The notes under the pieces are model-generated. The model was not told the origin of the DNA. It worked only from the letters and a program-made list of their open reading frames with translations, and did not search any database. A stretch of DNA of 64,000 nt, taken from Leptasterias polaris. Taxonomy: Eukaryota; Echinodermata; Asteroidea; Forcipulatida; Asteriidae. The stretch is from assembly GCA_037783415.1 (NCBI GenBank), contig JAZGTN010000007.1:3989501-4053500 (forward strand), given 5' to 3'. A program made the position numbers and the translations under genes. Within the stretch, counting starts at the first letter, position 1, and each line of letters begins with the position of its first letter. Shown here piece by piece: positions 56,306 through 64,000 of the stretch.

Positions 56306-59300
56306 ATTTGCCAAGCATCCTAAGCGGGGACACCATTGGATTCTTGGATCCACTAGAGCAGTACTTCAGCTATGACCCTCACACAAGAACGAAACACGAG
56401 GGAAAGAAAGGTCAGAACTGGAAAATTTCCTCCAAGCTTTTGAACAGATTTCCTGACCAGTTTACTCCTTATTTACAAAGTATATTTCATTGTGATGAAG
56501 CCAACTTTGAGAATGGTTGCTTCAATGGTACAATATTCCGTTTCCCGTTGAGACGAGAGAAATCGAAGCTCAGCGAGTCTTTGTTTGACGACAAGGAAAG
56601 GGTAGATGAACTGTTTCGTTCATTTGAAACCGATGCAGAGATTTCATTACTGTTTCTTAAGTACGTGAAGTCAATTTCAGTGTATGAAAAAGGTAAAGGT
56701 AATGGGACAGCGAGGCTTGTCTTTAAGATAGAGGTCCCCGAAGAAGACAGGCCTGCGATGCATTCTAACATAGAAGCTTTTCTTAGTAAGATTCCAGAGA
56801 AAAAAGACTTTCAAACTCTTAGCTATTTTCGGGTTCACAAAGAGATTGTTCCAGACGTGGTTGAGACTGTCAGTAGATACATTACATTGAATGCACTAAG
56901 AACAGAAGACATATCAAGTGATCTTCGAGAACTTTTCAACGATGGCGAACTGAAGCTACTTCCATGGATGGGAATATCGTTCAGATCCAGTTCATCTGTT
57001 GAGAATAGTTCTCCGGATGGCCGTACTTTTTGTTTCCTACCACTACCTGAGAGTGAACAAACTGGCCTACCCGTCAACGTCCATGGATACTTCGGACTCG
57101 GGGACAATCGTCGCGGCATTAAATGGCCAGATAAAGAGTCTCTTCATGACAAGAAAGCCCAGTGGAACATGCTTTTGGTAGCAGAAGTATTTCCAAAGGT
57201 TTATGCAGAGCTCATTCTGGCTGTCATTGCAAAAAGCAACGATAACACAAACCCTATGACGCCCGAGGATGTGTACAAGGCATGGCCAACTCCGTCCAGC
57301 ATAAAGGAGGAGTGGGTTAGCAGTACCAAAACATCCCTGCAGCGATTAGGAGAGGAGGAGATCTTCTATTCGGATCATGAAGGGGGACGCTGGATGAAGT
57401 CAAGTGAAGTATACATTGATACCGAAGACGACATTTTATATGCAGAAGTCTTGAAGCACAAGCATTACCCCGTTGCTAAACTTCCAAACCATGTCACTGA
57501 CTCCCTCCGCTGGGCGAATGTGGGTTTTAAGGAAATAAAACCACAAGTTTTAAGAGACTGCATCCGTGGTGATCCATTGGATTTTCTTACATCTAAAAAG
57601 AAGCTGCAGCTCCTGGAGTATGTCACAAAGGACACGGTATCTGATCTATCTGACCTGCATTTACTTCCTCTACAGGATGGGACGTTTACACCTTTCTGCT
57701 CATCAGCATCCACGGTGTACATTGCCAGCAGTGAGAATCCAAGTGTTCTCCTTCCAAATGCAGGAACAAGGCTCGCTTCAAATGATATGCCGAAAATGTT
57801 AGAAACTGCCGAGGCGCTGACAAACAGTCAGCTGAAACTTCTACAGGCTGATGATGTAGCTCCTCTGCTGCGAGAGATGCTCCCAAGCCATTGGCTAGAA
57901 GAAGTTAAGCTTCAGTGGACTCCCGGGTGGAACCATCATCCACCTGCTAGCTGGTTACAGGAAATGTGGAAGTGGTTAACGCAGAACCTTACTACAATTC
58001 CACTCGTCGACTTTGAGGGTATTCCTCTTGTGCCCATGGAACACAATAAACACATAACAAAACTCCTGAAAAACACGATGATTTTCCATAAAGAGACGGG
58101 AACATCTCGATGTTCTTATGAGTGTCTGTCAGAGAGTGGATGTTCATTCTTAGAAACTTTCGGGGTAGTTGTTTTAAGACATGAGTTACCATCATACATT
58201 TTGAGTCACCCACACCTTGGTAGTTTTATTAAATCCCCAAGCCCTGAAGGAGTGATGGCTGTCCTGGAGGAATTTGCTGTAAAGGTAAAGGTGAACCTTA
58301 AAAAGCTTGTGAAAGAGGCAAACACAAATATCAAAGATGAACTTCAAAGAGTGTTGTCTCAACTGAGGCAAATAACGGCAGAACAAAAGATAATTCTCCG
58401 AGAGTTACCCATCTTCAAAGGAAGCGATGGAGACTATACATCAGCTAAATCTTGTGGGAAGGCTGTTCCAAGTAGTTTTCAGGAGATACCAGTGAAAACC
58501 TTACGAAAAACCCGTCTTATCTTGAAAGATGGCTTGGACAATTTTGCGACAAAATTAGACATACATAAGGAATCTGTACATGAGCTTCTTGAGGAGAACG
58601 TCTTACCTGCTGTGTCTGATAGATTCTACACTAACAGTGATTCTGTAGAGATCATGACCTGGGTGTTGGAGAGACCAGAATACCACAGTCTGGTTAAGAA
58701 ACTGCGGTTTATACCTACTTCAAGAGATCAGGAGCTGTCGAGTCCAGTAGAACTGTATGACCCTACTCAATGCCTGCGTGTGTTATTTCGAGACAGGCCA
58801 GTCTTTCCCACCGATGTTTATTCCCGGGATAGGCTTGTTGGTTTCCTTAAACAGATTGGTTTGAAGGAAGACACTCGGGTGACCGCTAAGGAAGTGATGG
58901 AGGTTGCAGAAGCCATGTCGGAGGGCAAAACAGTCGTAGATACGGAAAGAGCAGTAGTACTACTGCAACATATCAATCGCTTTCCTCATCTTCTATCTGA
59001 AAGAGTAACAAGTGATGGTATAACTCAGCCATTGTTCAAGTTCATGGAAGAGCTGGCGTGGGTACCATGTGAGTCATCATCACCACCAGATTACCCTGGT
59101 TCTGCAGGATGGTTTGGAAACTCCAACACCCTGTACCTCCCACGACAAATTGGCCTGATTGAAACAGCTATGTTACAAGGCTCTGTCGTAGCCCTCATCA
59201 GCATGCAAGGCATGAAGCAAAAACTACTTGAGTTATTCGGCTGGAGTAGAGAGATGAACCCCAATGAAGACAAACACGTTGAAGCAGCAGTGCGTCAATT

Positions 59301-62300
59301 AAGGAATGTTACCGACAACTTCGGGTCAACAGAAGAGACGAATACTGTTTCTAAAACAATATCAGTTATTTATGAGTTCCTTGGTAAGGCATCGGCACCA
59401 ACATTGAAACTACTGTTTGCTAAATTTGTCAGTGACTCACAGCCATGGGTGTGGCATGGCTCTGGATTCACAACTCCGGACAAAGTAGCTTTAAGTATAG
59501 GAACTTTAGGTGTGAGTTTAGCTCCCTACCTCCAAATTATACCACAGGATATGCTAAAGCACAGAGCTTTCTTGGAAACAATGGGTGTCCAGCAGACCTT
59601 CCAGGAAAGTGCATTGTGCACTGTTCTCATCAGTGTTAAACAGAAACATGAAGGTCAAGTGAACATGGACAGAACAGAGCTCGAGGCTGACTTAAATCTT
59701 GTTTGCAACATCCTGAGGTATATAGCAACCTTAGAAAGGTTAAATTCTGAAAATTCGATGATCCTAGTGCCTTGTCGGACACTCAAAAAGAGCATTCTCC
59801 TGATGGTGCCTGCTTCTGAGTGTTTATATGTGGACGAGGAGAGACTCGCAAAACAGCTGTATGAGGAAGGTTTTCAAGACGACTTCGACAAGCAAGTGAT
59901 TCATGAGCAAGTCTCAAATGACCTGGCTAAACGCTTGGGACTAGACCCTCTCAGTCACTTCATTGCACCAGCTGAAGCCTTGGAGTATGACATGGCAGGT
60001 CCTCATGAGACAACCGTTAATGCCATCAAGCGCAATTTAGATATGTACAAAGAAGGTGTGGGCATCTTTAAGGAGTTGATCCAGAATGCTGATGATGCAG
60101 GAGCCACTGAAGTCAAATTTCTCATCGACTGGCGCAGAAATGAAGAAACTGCTCACAATCTTCTCAGTGATGGAATGAAAGCTTGCCATGGACCGTCTAT
60201 CTGGGCTTACAATAACGCACGCTTCTCCAAGGAGGACATCAAGAACATCTGTAGCATAGCAGCACAGAGCAAAAAACACCAGCTAGATAAGGTTGGGCGG
60301 TTTGGGTTAGGATTCACGTCTGTATATCATCTCACAGACGTTCCTAGTGTTGTCAGCGGACCATATGTGTTGATCTGTGACCCTAGAACTACACATCTTG
60401 GTTCCCGAGTCCAGCCTGGACAGCCAGGTATTAAATTAGATCTATCAAACCCGCGTCATCGACGAACATTGAAGTCGTATCCGAACCAGTTTCAACCTTA
60501 TAATGGTATCTTTGGTTGTGACATGCATGAGTCAACTGAGGGATTTGCAGATACACTATTTCGTTTACCGCTACGAACGGTGAGCGCAGCTAGACAAGAA
60601 CAAAACCAACTTTCTCACCACTTCTACGACACCAAGGAACAGGTTGAACCACTTCTGGAGTCCCTGAAGCAGTCATCCGACTCTCTGCTTCTCTTCACTC
60701 AAAACGTGGTACATGTCAGTGTCGGGGAACTGCAATCCAATGATGTAAAAGATATCAAAAATATTATATCTGTCAAGATTGAGCGCATCTTACAAATGCC
60801 CAGTTCGATAGGAGGTCAAGATGGTGATATGAGAACTGAGCGAAGGCTGCTTAAAGCAACTGCATCGGCTATGAAGAACCATACCACCCCAGTCCCCAAG
60901 ACAATCATGGTTGCAAAGGTCTCTCGGGAAGCATCAGAAGACCACAAAACGGTCAAGCCTCAGAAGGAAGTCTGGAATTTCATCATTAGTTCTTGCATGG
61001 ACGATGGAGAGATCCTAACAATGGCTAGATCCGATGTTGGTATAAGATCAGGGGTTCTTCCATGTGGGGGTGTTGCTGCAGAGTTAGTGTCAGAAGATGG
61101 GGTCCTTGTACCTAAACTTGTTGAGGGGAAAGCTTTCAGCTACCTGCCACTTGATGTCTCAACAGGTCTACCATTTCATGTTAATGGTAACTTCATGCTG
61201 CAACCGAATCGTCGGCAGTTGTGGAGCAAGCCTTCTTCTTCAACTGGAGAGTTTGAATCCATGTGGAACGAATGCTTCATCAAGTCAGTATTGTGCCGTG
61301 CATTCTTGAATCTTCTCAAAGCTCTTCGGGAATTGCAAGACCAAAACAAGATCGACGCTCGAGCTTTTCAGAGGTTGTGGCCAACTACAAGTGGAAGCGA
61401 AACTGACTTTCAAACTTTTGTTGGTGCGTACTATTCTGCTATTGGGTGTTCCAGATACCCTCCAACAGTGGTGTACACGAACAGTCAGTGGGTGTCAATG
61501 CATGATTGCTTCTTCACTGACTGGAAACACAATGACCCCGAAGACTTACGATCCAGCATAAAGTCTGTCTTAAGCAACAAGATGTATCCAAAGACTTGGG
61601 TTGAGCTGGATTCAGATGTAGTCTCCAGCATAACGAACATACCTGAAAACAAGTACTTTGTTGACAACACTTATCACGTTCATCGATTTCTGCAGGATAT
61701 TTTCTTTCCACGGTTGTCATCTGGTGATCGAATAGAACCATCTGATCGGGATGAAATCATATTGCATATTCTAGACATTCGCCTTGGTGAAGAAAAAGGA
61801 AAACTCTATGATGCCTCCCTGGCAAATACTCGTTCCATCCCGGTATCTCCAAGGGGTGAAGCCCTTGTCATGCCCAATAAGCTGGTCAACCCGAGCACAA
61901 CGATTGGGTCTCTATTCAATGAAGCAGACTCCAGGTTTCCTTGTGGTGGTGAATACCGCAACGAAAATCGCCTCCTGTCCTTAGAACAGCTTGGAATGGC
62001 ATCACATGATCTGTGTTGGGATGATATTTGCGAGAGAGCAGAATCGATGGTGATGGGTGAAGGGAAAAGTGACATTCTTCTGAAACTGATAGACAAGAAG
62101 TTGAGACAAGGAGTATACCCTACTTTAGATCAAACGAGACGGATCAGAGAGGCAGCATTCCTTCCCGTTTTGCGGAAGCCTGAAAGTTATCCTCTTGAAT
62201 GGTACGAATTCAGCACTGAATTTATGTCAGCAGTTTCTATGTACGAGTGTAAACACATCGACTTAATTGGATCCATTCATCCGTTATTGGATGAAGCAAG

Positions 62301-64000
62301 ATTAGGACCTGAAGCAATGAACGAGGTGGTCAAAACATTTCTTGGCTTCAACGAGAAGGAAGTTGAGGTGAGTGATGTCATCAGACAGCTGGAAAAGTTG
62401 ATTGAAAATGAGGTAACACATGAGTCATCTTCAATCGCCAATAGCATGTACACCTTTCTTCAGAACACAATATGCGTCTGCAGTGATGGTCAAATAGATG
62501 TAGCTGGGGAGTACATAACTGATTTCAATCATCTTCGCACATTAGGATTTGTTCTGTGTGAAGGAAAATTCAGAGAGTGCAGGCAAATCGCCTTTAACTA
62601 CAAAGGCAGGAGTGGACCGTACCTCTATTCCAAACCCCTTATGTTATCCCAGTTCAGCAATCTCCTTAAGGTGTGTGGGGTGAAAGACAACTTCGATCTC
62701 GAGGACTACATTGAGACCTTGCAGTATCTAAAAATAAAACATGGAGACGTTTGTCTGCCAGAGGAAGCGTTTAGAGCAGCAAAAGATATGGTGAGTGAAA
62801 TTGTATCAAGATTGGTCACCCTTCACGGTGAAGATGAAACGGATCAGACGCACGAATGTCTGCAAAATGGAAAAGTGTTTGTGCCAGATAATGCAGGTGT
62901 CTTGCGGAAGCCATCCGAGCTGACATTCAACGATATGCACTGGGAGGGTAACGACCCCGAAGAGGTGTACACTCATCCAGATGTTACATATAAAGATGCC
63001 AAGGCTCTTGGTATCACAACAGCAAGACAAAGGGAGGATGAAAAATACTCCAGTGGTTTCGAAAGTGACTTTGGGCAGGTGGAAGAGCTAACAGATCGTT
63101 TGCGGAACATACTCAGGGACTATCCAAATGTTTCTGACGTACTGAAGGAGCTGCTGCAGAATGCTGACGATGCTGGGGCAACAGAAATACATTTTGTGTA
63201 CGATCCCCGCAGACATAGTTCACAGAAAATAATCTCTAATTCATGGGCTGAAGTACAACAACTTCCAGCATTGTGTGTATACAACAACAGACCATTCAGT
63301 GAGGCAGACATCAAAGGTATCCAGAAGGTAGGGATTGGCGGGAAAAGAAATGACATCGCAACAACTGGGCGATTTGGCATAGGCTTTAATGCTGTGTATC
63401 ATCTTACTGATTGCCCAAGTTTCTTGAGCAGTAGAGATACCTTGTGTGTGTTTGATCCACTCTTAAAATACGTACCTAGAGCAAGGAAAACCTCACCGGG
63501 GCAACAGTGGCAAACCCGTGAAGATTTCAGGCAGAAGTTTCCGGACATGATGAGTGGTTTTCTGGAGGATTTCGATGAGTTCAATGGGTCTGAGGGAACA
63601 ATGTTCCGTCTACCACTCAGATCAACAAAATCAGCGATATCAGGAGAGGTTTTGTTAGGCCAGGATGTCGAGAAGTTGCTCAAAGACTTCGAAAAGGTGT
63701 CGACGGAAGCTCTCCTGTTTTTGAACAACATCAAGAAGATCTCCATATCATGTATAATTGAACAAACGCAAACACTGGATACCAAGTACGTCATCAGTTC
63801 AGAACTGACTGACCAAGACCAGAAGCGTCGTGAAGATATTGTTCAGCATCTCAAGGATTTTAAGAATACTCCATGTCAAGATGTCCAATCGATGTGTCGT
63901 GTATATCGCTTACTGATCCATGATACCAGACAGTCCAAGCAAACATGGTTGGTTTCACAGATGCTCGGTTTCCATGGTCTACCTCCTTCGGATAAGTTGC
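56306..64000 (+). CDS. Sacsin-like gene B: giant last exon, runs off the window
   Basis: The acceptor CTCTCCAG is followed by ATTTGCCAAGC, joining the previous exon's G to give Asp. The frame set at 56308 is the frame of the last codons before 64000. No in-frame stop is evident, so about 2,564 codons are open and continue beyond the window. The product, to about residue 2,687, covers SIRPT1, SIRPT2 (ELIQNADDAGATEVKF near 60074) and the ATPase part of SIRPT3 (ELLQNADDAGATEIHF near 63149). Relative to A it lacks four residues (after SHWLEE, near 57900) and gains two (near 58285), both in frame. The J and HEPN end is outside the window, so whether B shares A's TAG is unknown. Confidence 0.93.

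Overview
This window is nuclear DNA from an animal. Intron-bearing sacsin-like genes, a GIY-YIG Penelope-like element, a non-LTR retrotransposon, a THAP-bearing TTAA transposon, a tRNA-derived SINE and many small inverted-repeat elements all point to a metazoan. From the overall look of the dispersed repeats I lean towards a marine deuterostome, probably an echinoderm and possibly a sea star. That taxonomic guess is recollection, not something proved here.

The main content is two sacsin-like genes in opposite orientation, head to head and transcribed away from each other. Gene A (minus strand) has a start exon at 30012-30030, exons at 26974-27062 and 23237-23495, and a 12.6 kb last exon at 8261-20853. 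Gene B (plus strand) has the matching exons at 49808-49826, 54318-54406 and 55554-55812, and a giant exon from 56306 that runs off the window still open. Exon lengths and splice phases are identical in the two genes (19, 89 and 259 nt, then the giant exon). The encoded proteins have the sacsin layout: three HSP90-like ATPase (SIRPT) repeats, then in A a DnaJ domain and a C-terminal HEPN domain. In A a single in-frame TAG separates the J-HEPN end from everything before it. The two copies are a few percent different, keep their frames, and differ mostly by amino-acid replacements where I compared them.

Layout: 1-8260 is repeat-bearing DNA downstream of gene A, with no recognised gene. 8261-30030 is gene A; its introns hold a TTAA-flanked THAP transposon, a SINE and a 177-bp tandem array that gene B lacks. 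30031-30385 is the conserved 5' flank of A. 30386-49471 is an inter-gene region full of transposons and repeats: a 33-bp palindromic minisatellite, several MITEs and fold-back elements, a Penelope-like element that has lost its reverse transcriptase, and an 800-bp fold-back packed with GGCGGCCGCC palindromes. 49472-49807 is the conserved 5' flank of B. 49808-64000 is gene B, whose introns hold a 5'-truncated LINE and three MITEs that A lacks.

Because the two arms are related, each serves as an empty-site control for insertions in the other. This fixes the boundaries of several mobile elements to the base. The sacsin-like proteins would be large ATP-binding co-chaperones: the SIRPT modules carry GHKL-type motifs, the J domain should recruit Hsp70, and HEPN is a nucleotide-binding helical domain. 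A role in stress or immune physiology is inference only.
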